Shown here piece by piece: positions 52,408-63,335 of a stretch of DNA of 64,000 bases (position 1 is its first letter; each line of letters begins with the position of its first letter). A program made the translations under genes and the position numbers. Origin of the DNA: ZC4RG30 sp964417875 (GTDB lineage: Bacteria; Pseudomonadota; Gammaproteobacteria; Steroidobacterales; Steroidobacteraceae); the NCBI GenBank assembly GCA_964417875.1, contig CAYQJU010000004.1, forward strand, positions 16,239 to 80,238. The letters run 5' to 3'. Under the pieces are notes generated by a model. That model worked only from the letters and a program-made list of their open reading frames with translations, did not search any database and was not told the origin of the DNA.

Positions 52408-53799
52408 TCAGGCGACGCAGCCGAGGAAGCCCGCCAGCAGCTCCTCGCGATCCAGGTTGCGGCCGATGAACACCAGCTGGCTGGCGCGCGGCGCATCGCC
52501 CCATGCACGCTCCGGACGGCCGTCGAACATCATGTGCACGCCGTGGAAGATGTAGCGCCGGTCATCGCCCTTGATGTTCAGCACGCCCTTCATGCGCAGG
52601 ATGTCCTCGCCATGCGCCTGCAGCAGCCACGACAGCCAGTCATTGACCTTGCGGGCATCCAGCGCGCGCGGCTCCTCGATGCCGATCGAGCCGATCTCTG
52701 CATCATGGTGATGCGAGGCGAAGGCCAGCTCGGCGCTGGCCGGCACCGGCAGCGCCAGGCCGAACTCGGCCGGCGCATGTTCGACGAACAGCGCATGGGC
52801 GCCCGGTTGCGCGATGTCGATGCACCACTGGCCACCCATGCATTGCATTTCGAGCGCGAATGGCCGCGCGCCGGGCGCGAGGTGATCGCCGCTTTCCGCT
52901 GCTTGCGGCTTCTCGGCGAAGACGCGCACGGCCGGTTCGACCTGTGCCTTGAGGGCCTCTGCGGTGGCGGCCTCAATGGGCAGCAGCGCGATCTTCAGCG
53001 CGCCATGGTCGTGGCCGTGGTGCTGGTGCGAGTGCGCGTGCCCATGGTCATGCTCATGCTCATGCCCATCTGCATGCGGACCCGCCGCACGCAGGATGTG
53101 GCGCCCCGCTGCCAGCTCGAATGCACCGGCCCATTCGAATGGATATTGCGGCTCGAGGAAACGGCTGTCGAAGGCCAGCGCCCGGTCCAGGTCGAAGGCG
53201 CCCAGCCCCAGCACCACATCGATCGGCACTTCGGCATTCACGGCCCGATGGATCTTCGCCGTGCCATTGATGCCGCGGATCTTCTGTTCGATGCGCGCAA
53301 GGTCCGGCGCGGCGACCAGATCGGTCTTGTTCAGGATCACCACATCCGCGAAGCCGACCTGGATGGCCGGCTCCTTCATGTCGGTCAGATGCTGTTCGAA
53401 GTGCCGCGCATCCACCAGCGTCACGATGGCATCGACGACGAACTCGTCGCGCAGGTCATCATCGAGGAAGAAGGTCTGCGCCACCGGACCCGGATCGGCC
53501 ATGCCGGTGGTCTCGATCAGCACGTGGTCGAAGCGGTCGCGCCGCTTCAGCAGCTGCCCCAGCACGCGGATCAGGTCGCCGCGCACCGTGCAGCAGATGC
53601 AGCCATTGCTGGTCTCGAAGATCTCTTCCTCGGCACCGATCACCAGCTGGTGGTCCACGCCCACCTCGCCGAACTCGTTCTCGATCACAGCGATGCGCTT
53701 GCCGTGCTGTTCGGACAGGATGCGGTTCAGCAGCGTGGTCTTGCCGGCACCCAGGAAGCCGGTGAGCACGGTGACGGGAATGCGTGAAGTCTGGTTCAT
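52408..53799 (-). CDS. CobW/COG0523-family GTPase with His-rich insertion (probable zinc metallochaperone)
   Basis: A 463-residue GTPase. ATG 53799 has GGGAG six bases before it. Walker A is GFLGAGKTT, the metal site is NGCICC with Cys67, Cys69 and Cys70, and LNKTDL is the base-specificity motif. A His/Gly/Asp-rich stretch (about residues 241-264, HEHEHDHGHAHSHQHHGHDH) links the GTPase and CobW C-terminal domains. Family knowledge: such proteins deliver zinc under limitation (ZigA, ZNG1). No Zur-like box was seen in the short gap before the upstream methyltransferase. The gene is the middle of a three-gene operon. Confidence 0.92.
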   Translation of the reverse strand: MNQTSRIPVTVLTGFLGAGKTTLLNRILSEQHGKRIAVIENEFGEVGVDHQLVIGAEEEIFETSNGCICCTVRGDLIRVLGQLLKRRDRFDHVLIETTGMADPGPVAQTFFLDDDLRDEFVVDAIVTLVDARHFEQHLTDMKEPAIQVGFADVVILNKTDLVAAPDLARIEQKIRGINGTAKIHRAVNAEVPIDVVLGLGAFDLDRALAFDSRFLEPQYPFEWAGAFELAAGRHILRAAGPHADGHEHEHDHGHAHSHQHHGHDHGALKIALLPIEAATAEALKAQVEPAVRVFAEKPQAAESGDHLAPGARPFALEMQCMGGQWCIDIAQPGAHALFVEHAPAEFGLALPVPASAELAFASHHHDAEIGSIGIEEPRALDARKVNDWLSWLLQAHGEDILRMKGVLNIKGDDRRYIFHGVHMMFDGRPERAWGDAPRASQLVFIGRNLDREELLAGFLGCVA

Positions 53800-54395
53800 T
53801 TGAGGCTCCCGGCAGCGGTATCCATCTCCCACACCGTCAGCGCACAGTCGCGCTGCAGCCAGAAGCCCGCGCCCAGATGGCGGAAGGATTTCGAAAGCTC
53901 GCGGCGATACCACGCACCGCCGCGCAGGCTCACGGCAGGATCGGTGCGCGACTGGTCGCAGTTCTCTTCCCAGTCCTCGCGCGTCAGCACGCCGAAATAA
54001 AGCAGGCCGCGGCAGACCCGCGCCAGGTTCGCCAGCGCGCGGCGCGTCTGCTTCGCATCGAGGTACTGCAGCACGTCATAGCAGATCACCAGGTCATACT
54101 GCGTCTTGCGCGTGAAGTCCTGGATGCCGCCGTGGATCCAGCCGAAGCGGCGGCACAGATATTCGCTGACCTCGAGGCCGGTGTAGCTGGCGCGCGGGAT
54201 GGCGCGCCGCAGCGGCGCACGCAACAGCCCCACGCCACAGCCGGCATCCAGGATGCTGCGCACCGGCAGCCCCAGGTGTTCGGCCATCGCGGCAATCAAC
54301 CTGCCGCGGGCATTCATTTCTGCGCGGCTGGTCACCGCGGTACGCGGATTTCCATAAAACCGCTGGTAGTAGGCACGGTCAAACTGCTCTGTCAT
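53796..54395 (-). CDS. Class I SAM-dependent methyltransferase
   Basis: A 199-residue protein. The SAM-binding motif I is ILDAGCGVGLLRAPL (about residues 48-62), followed by YTGLEVSEYLCRRFGW (motif II acidic residue) and YDLVICYDVLQYLDAKQT (motif IV). The start TEQFDRAYYQRFYGNPRTAV is typical of methyltransferase-12/25 type proteins. The substrate is unknown. It is the first gene of the operon with the CobW GTPase and WD40 protein (ATGA overlap), and diverges from rimO across 17 bases. Confidence 0.87.
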   Translation of the reverse strand: MTEQFDRAYYQRFYGNPRTAVTSRAEMNARGRLIAAMAEHLGLPVRSILDAGCGVGLLRAPLRRAIPRASYTGLEVSEYLCRRFGWIHGGIQDFTRKTQYDLVICYDVLQYLDAKQTRRALANLARVCRGLLYFGVLTREDWEENCDQSRTDPAVSLRGGAWYRRELSKSFRHLGAGFWLQRDCALTVWEMDTAAGSLK

Positions 54396-54412
54396 TCCAT
54401 TACCATAGGCGG

Positions 54413-55762
54413 ATGCCCGCCCCTTCCCCTCGCGTCGGATTCGTCAGCCTCGGCTGCCCCAAGGCGCTCGTCGATTCGGAGCGCATCCTGACGCAATTGC
54501 GCATCCGCGGCTACGAGATTTCACCCAGCTACGAGGCGTCGGACCTCGTGGTGGTGAACACCTGCGGCTTCATCGATTCGGCCATCGATGAATCGCTCGA
54601 CGCCATCGGCGAGGCCATCGATGCCAATGGCAAGGTCATCGTCACCGGCTGCCTGGGGGCCAATCCGCAGCGCATCCTCGATGCGCATCCGAAGGTGCTG
54701 GCCGTCACCGGCCCGCATGCCACCGAGCAGGTGCTCGAGGCAATCAACCGCCACCTGCCGCGGCCACACGATCCCTTCACCGACATCGTGCCGCCGCAGG
54801 GCATCCGCCTGACGCCGCGGCATTATGCCTACCTGAAGATTTCCGAAGGCTGCAACAACCGCTGCACCTTCTGCATCATTCCCGCGCTGCGCGGCCGGCT
54901 GGTGTCGCGGCCGCTGGAGTCGGTGCTGGGCGAGGCGCAGCGGCTGGTGGCTGCCGGCGTCAGGGAACTGCTGGTCATCTCGCAGGACACCAGTGCCTAT
55001 GGCGTCGACCTGCGCTACCAGCCGGCCAGCTTCGGCGGCGCGCAATACGAAACCCGCTTCCTCGACCTGGCGCGCGCACTGGGCGGCTTCGGCGTGTGGG
55101 TGCGGCTGCACTATGTCTATCCCTATCCGCATGTCGATGCGGTGCTGCCGCTGATGGCCGAGGGCAAGGTGCTGCCCTATCTCGACATCCCGTTCCAGCA
55201 TGGCAGCGCGTCGGTGCTGAAGCGCATGCGGCGTCCGGCACATGCCGAGAACACGCTCGACCGCATCCACGCCTGGCGCAGGGCGGTGCCCGATCTGACG
55301 CTGCGCAGCAGCTTCATCGTCGGCTTTCCCGGCGAGACCGAGGCGGAGTTCGACGAGATGCTGCAGTGGCTCGACGCCGCCGACCTCGATCGCGTCGGCT
55401 GCTTCAAATATTCCCCCGTCGACGGCGCGACGGCCAACGACCTGCCCGGAACCGTGGCGCCAGAGGTCATGGATGAGCGCCATGCGCGGTTCATGCAGAA
55501 GGCCGCAGACATCTCCGCGCGTCGCATGGCCTCGAAGGTGGGCCGCGAGATGACGGTGCTGATCGACACGGTCGAGGGCAGCCGTGCCGTGGGCCGTGGC
55601 CCTGGCGATGCGCCGGAGATCGATGGCGTGGTGAACATCCGCAAGGCGCGCGGCCTGCAGCAGGGTGATTTTGCGCGCGTGCGCATCACGGCGGCGGGCA
55701 CGTATGACCTGCAGGCAGATCTGGTGCAGGCCGGGGTGACGACCGCGGCCGTGCCCGCATAA
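54413..55762 (+). CDS. rimO: Ribosomal protein S12 methylthiotransferase
   Basis: A 449-residue radical SAM enzyme that methylthiolates an Asp of ribosomal protein S12. It has the three domains in order: UPF0004 with Cys in SLGCPKALVDSE, NTCGFIDSA and VTGCLGAN; radical SAM with CNNRCTFC; and a C-terminal TRAM domain (DTVEGSRAVGRGPGDAPEID, then ARVRITAAGTYDLQADLV). The PALRGRLVSRP loop is RimO-typical. TACCAT lies six bases before the ATG, and no Shine-Dalgarno is clear. Confidence 0.96.
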   Translation: MPAPSPRVGFVSLGCPKALVDSERILTQLRIRGYEISPSYEASDLVVVNTCGFIDSAIDESLDAIGEAIDANGKVIVTGCLGANPQRILDAHPKVLAVTGPHATEQVLEAINRHLPRPHDPFTDIVPPQGIRLTPRHYAYLKISEGCNNRCTFCIIPALRGRLVSRPLESVLGEAQRLVAAGVRELLVISQDTSAYGVDLRYQPASFGGAQYETRFLDLARALGGFGVWVRLHYVYPYPHVDAVLPLMAEGKVLPYLDIPFQHGSASVLKRMRRPAHAENTLDRIHAWRRAVPDLTLRSSFIVGFPGETEAEFDEMLQWLDAADLDRVGCFKYSPVDGATANDLPGTVAPEVMDERHARFMQKAADISARRMASKVGREMTVLIDTVEGSRAVGRGPGDAPEIDGVVNIRKARGLQQGDFARVRITAAGTYDLQADLVQAGVTTAAVPA

Positions 55763-55795
55763 CTCCGCAGACGCGCGACGCGGGCCGTCTGCCGC

Positions 55796-56659
55796 TCAGC
55801 CGTTCGCCGCCGTCCGCAGCCTGTCGCGCAGGGCCTGCTCCAGGTCCGCATCGATCTGCAGGCCAAACTCTGCGCGCAACGCCGCAAGCACCTCATCGCT
55901 GTCGCGCAGTTCGCGGCGCGTCGTGCTGCCATCACGATGATGGAACTTGAGCTCACCGTCGCGCAGCGCATGCCGTCCATCCACGGTGGCCAGTGACAAC
56001 GCCAGACCCTGCGTGAAATGCGAGGCCGGATCGATGCACAGCTGGAAATTGGCCGCTTCGAAATCCACCGGCCATTGCGGCTGCAGGTCGAAGCGGTACA
56101 TCGGCAGCCATTCGCCGCGGATCTGCACCGACAGCAGGTCATCGCCGTCCAGCGGATCGAGCCGGAACACGTCATTGCCGATCTGCTGCGGACCCCTGGC
56201 GCCCAGGTCGAGCGCACCGGTCATGCTCTGCCCGCCGAAGCCCACATCCACCAGCCAGTCGCGATCGGCGATGCGCACCCGCAAGGTGCGATGCGTGCGC
56301 GGCGTGACCGCGTCGAGGTCGCGGCCCCACAGCACGCGACCGGCCAGGTCCGTGACCTCGAAGCCCACCGCCCGCAGCGCACTGCCCAGCAGCAGGTTCT
56401 GCTCGAAGCACCATCCGCCCCGGTTGCGCAGCACCAGCTTGCCGAACACCGCCGCCGGATCGAGGCTGACACGCCGGCCGACGAAGGCATCGAGGTTCTC
56501 GAAGGGAATGGAGCGGGCATGTGCGCCGGCCAGCGATGCCAGCACCGGGAGCGTCGGCCGCACCGCTTCGGCGTATCCGATGCGGCGCAGGTATGCCGCC
56601 AGCTGGGTGGCGGTCAGCATCGCGTCGGCGCGGGTCGGAAGGGGCTTTTCATGACTCAT
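55796..56659 (-). CDS. nat: Arylamine N-acetyltransferase
   Basis: A 287-residue NAT that transfers acetyl from acetyl-CoA to arylamines or hydrazines. The catalytic triad is visible: Cys in RNRGGWCFEQN, His in TPRTHRTLRVRI and Asp in WLVDVGFGGQSM. PFENLDAFVGRRVSLD and RGGWCFEQNLLLGSALRAVG match the family. No signal peptide. It is convergent with rimO, with 33 bases between stops, and its start is 104 bases after the glmS stop on the same strand. No adjacent gene suggests its substrate. Confidence 0.92.
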   Translation of the reverse strand: MSHEKPLPTRADAMLTATQLAAYLRRIGYAEAVRPTLPVLASLAGAHARSIPFENLDAFVGRRVSLDPAAVFGKLVLRNRGGWCFEQNLLLGSALRAVGFEVTDLAGRVLWGRDLDAVTPRTHRTLRVRIADRDWLVDVGFGGQSMTGALDLGARGPQQIGNDVFRLDPLDGDDLLSVQIRGEWLPMYRFDLQPQWPVDFEAANFQLCIDPASHFTQGLALSLATVDGRHALRDGELKFHHRDGSTTRRELRDSDEVLAALRAEFGLQIDADLEQALRDRLRTAANG

Positions 56660-56763
56660 GCATCCAGCATTCGCGTCTGCCCATCCTACGCCGCAGCAGG
56701 CTCAGCGCCAGCCCGTTGCAGATGGAGAGGACGCGCGCCGGGAGCCCCGGACCGCGCCACCCT

Positions 56764-58599
<1,836 letters not shown>

Positions 58600-58614
58600 A
58601 TCCGCTCCGTCCCT

Positions 58615-60114
58615 TCAGGAAGTTCTCTTCTTCACCGGCCGGGTCCATCCCTCGATGGTCACCTGCCTTCCGCGCGCCACGGTCAGCTTGCCGGCCGGCG
58701 CGTCATGCGTGATGGTGGATCCGGCCCCGGTGGTGGCCTCCGCCCCGATGGTCACCGGCGCCACCAGCATGTTGCCCGAGCCGATGAAGGCCCCGTCGCC
58801 GATCACCGTGCGCGACTTGTTCGAGCCGTCGTAATTGCAGGTGATGGTGCCTGCGCCCACGTTCACGCCAGCCCCCACGTCGGCATCGCCCAGATAGGTC
58901 AGATGGTTGGCCTTCGAGCCTGCGCCGATGCGCGAGTTCTTCACCTCGACGAAGTTGCCGATGTGCGCGCCATCACCGAGCACGGCGCCAGGCCGCAGCC
59001 GTGCGAACGGGCCCACCTGGCAGTCCGCGCCGACCTGCGCGCGTTCCATCACGCAGTTGGCCAGCACCTGCGTGCCGGCCCCGATGGTGGTGTCGCGCAG
59101 CAGGCAGTTCGGCCCGACGCGCGCGCCATCGCCCAGCACCACGCGACCCTCGAACACCACGTTGACGTCGATGAACACATCGCGTCCCAGCGTGAGCTCG
59201 CCGCGCTGGTCGAAGCGCGCAGGATCGGCCAGCGTCGCACCGGCGCGCAGCGCCTCGGCGGCGCGGCGCGCACGCACCAGCGATTCCACCTGCGCCAGCT
59301 GCATGCGGTCATTGATGCCCAGCGCCTCGGTTTCATCCAGCACCGTCAGCGGACGCACCGGCACGCGTTGCTTCACGGCCATGCCGACCACATCGGTCAG
59401 GTAATACTCGCCCTGCGCATTGTCGCAGCCCAGGCGTGCCAGCCAGTCACGCAGTGCGGCCGCGGGCATCGCCATCACGCCGGTGTTGCCCTCGCGGATG
59501 CGCCGCTGCGCAGCTGTTGCATCCTTCTCCTCGACGATGCCGCGCACGTCGCCGGCGGCATTGCGCACGATGCGTCCATAGCCGGCGGGATCCGCCAGCT
59601 CCACGGTCAGCAGCGCCAGCGCATTCGAGCCGGCCAGCGCGACCAGCGCCTGCAGCGTCGAGGCGCGCAGCAGCGGCACGTCGCCATACAGCACCAGCAC
59701 CAGGTGGCCGTCCGGAATGGCCGGCATCGCCTGCATCAGCGCATGCCCGGTGCCCTTCTGTTCCGCCTGCAATGCCCATTGCACCGGCTCGTCGGCGAAC
59801 GCGGCGCGCACCTGCTCACCGCCATGGCCATAGACGATGTGCACGCCGGCCGGCTGCAGCTGCCGCGCGGTGTCGAGCACATGGCGCAGCAGTGGCCGGC
59901 CGGCCAGCGGCTGCAGCACCTTGGGCAGCGCGGAATTCATGCGCTTGCCCTGCCCGGCCGCCAGCACCACCACGGACAGCGGCGGCAACCCGGCGCCCGC
60001 CGATGTCGAAGCTGTGGAGGATTCCGCCGCCTTGCCGGCGCGGACACGGCGCGCACGCACCGGCGCGGCGTTGCGCCGACGTGCCGGTGCGGCATCTCCC
60101 TTGGGACGTTTCAT
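58615..60114 (-). CDS. glmU: Bifunctional UDP-GlcNAc pyrophosphorylase / glucosamine-1-P acetyltransferase
   Basis: A 499-residue GlmU from ATG 60114. The N-terminal pyrophosphorylase has VVLAAGQGKRMNSALPKVLQ and VYGHGGEQVR, and the C-terminal left-handed beta-helix has hexapeptide repeats (GARVGPNCLLRDTTIGAGTQ) and KANHLTYLGDADVG. It makes UDP-GlcNAc. About 42 residues before the usual start (RRRNAAPVRARRVRAGKAAE) are basic and low-complexity. A TTG at 59988 would give about 457 residues, the family length; neither start has a good ribosome site. glmS follows. Confidence 0.95.
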   Translation of the reverse strand: MKRPKGDAAPARRRNAAPVRARRVRAGKAAESSTASTSAGAGLPPLSVVVLAAGQGKRMNSALPKVLQPLAGRPLLRHVLDTARQLQPAGVHIVYGHGGEQVRAAFADEPVQWALQAEQKGTGHALMQAMPAIPDGHLVLVLYGDVPLLRASTLQALVALAGSNALALLTVELADPAGYGRIVRNAAGDVRGIVEEKDATAAQRRIREGNTGVMAMPAAALRDWLARLGCDNAQGEYYLTDVVGMAVKQRVPVRPLTVLDETEALGINDRMQLAQVESLVRARRAAEALRAGATLADPARFDQRGELTLGRDVFIDVNVVFEGRVVLGDGARVGPNCLLRDTTIGAGTQVLANCVMERAQVGADCQVGPFARLRPGAVLGDGAHIGNFVEVKNSRIGAGSKANHLTYLGDADVGAGVNVGAGTITCNYDGSNKSRTVIGDGAFIGSGNMLVAPVTIGAEATTGAGSTITHDAPAGKLTVARGRQVTIEGWTRPVKKRTS

Positions 60115-60172
60115 GTGGGGCGCGACCCTAGCATTTCCGCTGCCGGGCGTCAGGGCATGCGTCCCAGGACCA

Positions 60173-60733
60173 TCACCCGGTGGCCTTGGCGAGGATGAAG
60201 TCGTGATAGTCATTGTTGCCGACACGGAACGCGCGCGTGCCCACTGGTTCGAATCCCAGCCGCGCATAGAAGCGCAGCGCCGGTTCATTGCGCGAATACA
60301 CCCCGAGCAAGAGGCGCCGCTTGCCCGCCCGCCGCGCCTCGGCCGTGGCCTCGGCCATCAGTCCGCGACCCAGGCCCGCGCCGTGGAACCGGTGCAGCAC
60401 ATAGATGCGGCGGATTTCCCAGTCCGTCCCGTCGATGCCCTCCAGCGGCAGGTCCGGCGGCGTGGCCACCAGGTAACCCACCGGCGCGCCGCCCGGCTCG
60501 TGGGTGGCCAGCCAGCAGGCGCAGCGCGGGTCCTGCAGCCAGCCCGCATACACCCCGGCGGCATGCTGGCTGGCGGCGTGGGCGATGATGTCCGCGGCCG
60601 GCAGCAGGTGGGCATAGCTTTCGAGGAAGGTGGCCGCGCCCACCAGCGCCAGGGCCGGCGCGTCGTCCACGCCGGCACGGCGGGCGCGTGGCCCGGAATC
60701 CTCTGCCGAGGGCGATTTGTCGATAGTTTCCAT
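60173..60733 (-). CDS. GNAT-family N-acetyltransferase
   Basis: A 186-residue GNAT protein. The acetyl-CoA motif A is in HRFHGAGLGRGLMAEATAEA, and motif B is SRNEPALRFYARLGFEPVGT. IRRIYVLHRFHG before it forms the central strand. The substrate is unknown; proteins of this type acetylate amino groups of small molecules, antibiotics or protein N-termini. The N-terminal 20 residues (ETIDKSPSAEDSGPRARRAG) are charged and likely disordered. It lies 58 bases before the glmU start on the same strand and diverges from the DUF1592 gene across 155 bases. Confidence 0.87.
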   Translation of the reverse strand: METIDKSPSAEDSGPRARRAGVDDAPALALVGAATFLESYAHLLPAADIIAHAASQHAAGVYAGWLQDPRCACWLATHEPGGAPVGYLVATPPDLPLEGIDGTDWEIRRIYVLHRFHGAGLGRGLMAEATAEARRAGKRRLLLGVYSRNEPALRFYARLGFEPVGTRAFRVGNNDYHDFILAKATG

Positions 60734-60888
60734 CTATCAATCACCCTCCATGCTGCTGGAACCGCCACGGTCGGCGGGGGTCTATATCAATGAGCGCCAA
60801 TGGCCGCTCCGCGGGGTATGGCATATCCTGCAGCCCATTCGCAGATTGGCGCCGGGGATCGGGGCATCCGCCGCAAGAGGTTGAGCTG

Positions 60889-63321
60889 GTGAAAGATTTT
60901 CGCATTTTCGCAGGTCTTCGGACGATGCTGCTGGCGGCGCTGGCGGCAGGCCCCGTGGCGGCTGCAGCCCCGGCCCCGTCCGGCCACACCGGCGAAGGCC
61001 AGTGGGGACTGCTCGAGACCTACTGCCTTGACTGCCACAACACCGAGGACTGGGCCGGCGGCGTGGCCTTCGACATCATGTCCGAGCAGGAGATCGGCGA
61101 GAACGCCGACATCTTCGAGAAGGTGGTGCGCAAGGTGCGCAGCCAGCAGATGCCGCCCGGCGGCCACGAGATGCCCGATCCTGCCACGCGCGATCGCTTC
61201 ATCGGCTGGCTGGAGACGCGGCTCGACCAGGCCGCGGGCGAGCATCCGGATCCCGGCTACGTGGGCCTCACCCGCCTGAACCGCAAGGAATACGCCAGCG
61301 CCGTGCGCGACCTGCTGGGCATCGAGATCGATGCCGCGCAGCTGCTGCCGCGCGACGAGCCGCGCGAGGGCTTCGACAACGTGGCCGCCGCGCTGACGAT
61401 CACGCCGTCCTTCCTCGACCAGTACATCGCCGCGGCGCGCACCGTGGTCGTGCAGGCCATGGGCAACAAGGATGCGCTGCCGGCCGCCACCACCTATCGC
61501 GCCTCCACGCCATCGACGCAGATCTTTCATGAGGATGGCCTGCCGCTGGGCACGCGCGGCGGCATCGCGGTGGACCACAATTTCCCGGCCGATGGCGAAT
61601 ACGTGCTGAACATCGCCAACATGGCCACCGCGCTGTGGGTCTACAACATGGAGTTCGAGAACCACCTGGTGGTGACGCTCGACGGCAAGCTGATCTACGA
61701 GACCACCATCGGCGGCGAGGACGACATGAAGGCCATCGACCAGCAGCAGGATCCTGCGGTCGAGGCCATCAACGCGCGGCTGAAGAACGTCCGCTTCAAT
61801 GCCACCGCCGGCGTGCACCGCTTCGTGGTGGCCTTCCGCCACCGCAGCTTCGCCGAGTCGGAGGACCGGCTGCAGATGTATACGCCCGGCGGCGGCCAGG
61901 ACCGCGTGCTGCGCGTGTCCTCATTCGAGATCCGCGGCCCGTTCAACGCCACCGGCGTGAGCCAGACGCCCGCGCGTCGCCACATCTTCGCCGCGTGTTA
62001 TCCGCGCAGCGCCGCCGAAGAGGCGCCCTGCGCCCGCGAGGTGATCAGCTCGTTCGCGCACCGCGCCTATCGCCGCCCGGTCACCGACCGCGACCTCGAC
62101 GCGCTGCTGCGCTTCTACCAGGAAGGCCGCGCCGAGTCGGACTTCGACGCCGGCATCCGCCGCGCGCTCACCGCCGTGCTGGCGCATCCGGACTTCCTGT
62201 TCCGCACCGACCAGTCGCCCGAGCGCCTGCCGCCCGGCACCATCTACCGCATCGATGACCTGACGCTGGCCTCGCGCCTGTCGTTCTTCCTGTGGAACAG
62301 CCTGCCCGACGACACGCTGCTGAAGCTGGCCAACGAGGGCCGCCTGGGCAAGCCGGAGGTGCTGCAGGCGCAGGTCGATCGCATGCTGGCCGATCCGCGC
62401 GCCGAATCGCTGGCGCGCAACTTCGGCGCCCAGTGGCTGAACCTGACCAAGCTGCCGGAGATCACGCCGGATCCGGGGATCTTCCCCTATGCCAGCGGCG
62501 CGGCCGACCTGCGCGGCGACTTCGTCGAGGAGGTCGCGCTGTTCATGGACGATGTGATCCGCAACGGTGGCAGCGTGCTCGACCTGCTCGCCTCGCCCTA
62601 CACCTATGTGAACGAGCGCGTGGCGCTGCACTACGACATCAACTCGGTGCGCGGCGACCAGTTCCGCAAGGTCAGGCTGGAGGATCCAGCGCGCTGGGGC
62701 CTGCTGGGCAAGGGCGGCGTGCTGATGGCCAGCTCCTATCCGAACCGCACCTCGCCGGTGCTGCGCGGCGCCTATGTGCTCGAGCGCATCATGGGCGCAC
62801 CGATTCCGGTGCCGCCGCCGGCGGTGGAGGCGCTGCCCGAGACCAGCGCCGACAACAAGCCGGCCACGGTGCGCGAGCGGCTCGAGTCGCACCGCCAGCA
62901 GCCGCAGTGCTTCTCCTGCCATGCCGCCATCGATCCCATCGGCTTCGTGCTCGAGGGCTTCGATGCCACCGGCAAGGCGCGCCGCATCGACCGCTTCGCG
63001 CGCACCGAGATCGACATGCTCGGCAAGCTGCCCGACGGCACGGTGGTGCGCAACCCGGACGACCTGCGCGAGGCGCTGCTGGCCGACCCGGTGCCATTCG
63101 TGCAGAACGTCACCGAGCGGCTGATGATCTATGCGCTGGGCCGGCTGGTCGAGTCGCACGACATGCCGACGGTGCGCGACATCGTGCGCCGGGCGGCCGA
63201 TGACAACTATCAGTTCAAGACGCTGATCACGCACATCGTGATGAGCGATGCCTTCCTCAAGGCCCGGGTCCCGGACGCGGTCGACGCACCGGACAGCCTG
63301 CAGGCCTCGGTGGTAAATTGA
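60889..63321 (+). CDS. Exported DUF1587/DUF1592/DUF1588/DUF1585 multidomain protein with heme-type motifs
   Basis: An 810-residue protein from GTG 60889 (AGAGG nine bases before). The signal peptide KDFRIFAGLRTMLLAALAAG ends near PVAAAA. CLDCH near residue 47 and CFSCH near residue 676 are two CxxCH motifs, suggesting covalent hemes. Between them come the planctomycete-type domains: LTRLNRKEYASAVRDLLGIE (DUF1587), a carbohydrate-binding-like region, HRAYRRPVTDRDLDALLRFY and LSFFLWNSLPDDTLLKLANE (DUF1592), VLMASSYPNRTSPVLRGAYV (DUF1588) and ALGRLVESHDMPTVRDIV (DUF1585). Function is not established; polymer or organosulfur oxidation has been suggested for relatives. It is paired with the DUF1552 gene 14 bases downstream. 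Confidence 0.88.
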   Translation: MKDFRIFAGLRTMLLAALAAGPVAAAAPAPSGHTGEGQWGLLETYCLDCHNTEDWAGGVAFDIMSEQEIGENADIFEKVVRKVRSQQMPPGGHEMPDPATRDRFIGWLETRLDQAAGEHPDPGYVGLTRLNRKEYASAVRDLLGIEIDAAQLLPRDEPREGFDNVAAALTITPSFLDQYIAAARTVVVQAMGNKDALPAATTYRASTPSTQIFHEDGLPLGTRGGIAVDHNFPADGEYVLNIANMATALWVYNMEFENHLVVTLDGKLIYETTIGGEDDMKAIDQQQDPAVEAINARLKNVRFNATAGVHRFVVAFRHRSFAESEDRLQMYTPGGGQDRVLRVSSFEIRGPFNATGVSQTPARRHIFAACYPRSAAEEAPCAREVISSFAHRAYRRPVTDRDLDALLRFYQEGRAESDFDAGIRRALTAVLAHPDFLFRTDQSPERLPPGTIYRIDDLTLASRLSFFLWNSLPDDTLLKLANEGRLGKPEVLQAQVDRMLADPRAESLARNFGAQWLNLTKLPEITPDPGIFPYASGAADLRGDFVEEVALFMDDVIRNGGSVLDLLASPYTYVNERVALHYDINSVRGDQFRKVRLEDPARWGLLGKGGVLMASSYPNRTSPVLRGAYVLERIMGAPIPVPPPAVEALPETSADNKPATVRERLESHRQQPQCFSCHAAIDPIGFVLEGFDATGKARRIDRFARTEIDMLGKLPDGTVVRNPDDLREALLADPVPFVQNVTERLMIYALGRLVESHDMPTVRDIVRRAADDNYQFKTLITHIVMSDAFLKARVPDAVDAPDSLQASVVN

Positions 63322-63335
63322 AGCGGGAGAGAAGC

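Noticed and set aside
53007..53075. Repetitive tract of CAT/GTG-type codons as a DNA repeat or CRISPR-like element
   Set aside because: It is in frame and encodes the His-rich linker of the CobW GTPase; spacing is irregular.
52408..54412. Zur-regulated promoter for the CobW operon
   Set aside because: The 17-base gap before the methyltransferase shows no AT-rich Zur-like palindrome.
56660..56763. Terminator after glmS
   Set aside because: Only a five-base CCGGG/CCCGG stem without a T tract was found.
60722..60738. GATAG-N7-CTATC inverted repeat at the GNAT start codon
   Set aside because: Only five bases per arm and overlapping the start codon; too short to claim as an operator.
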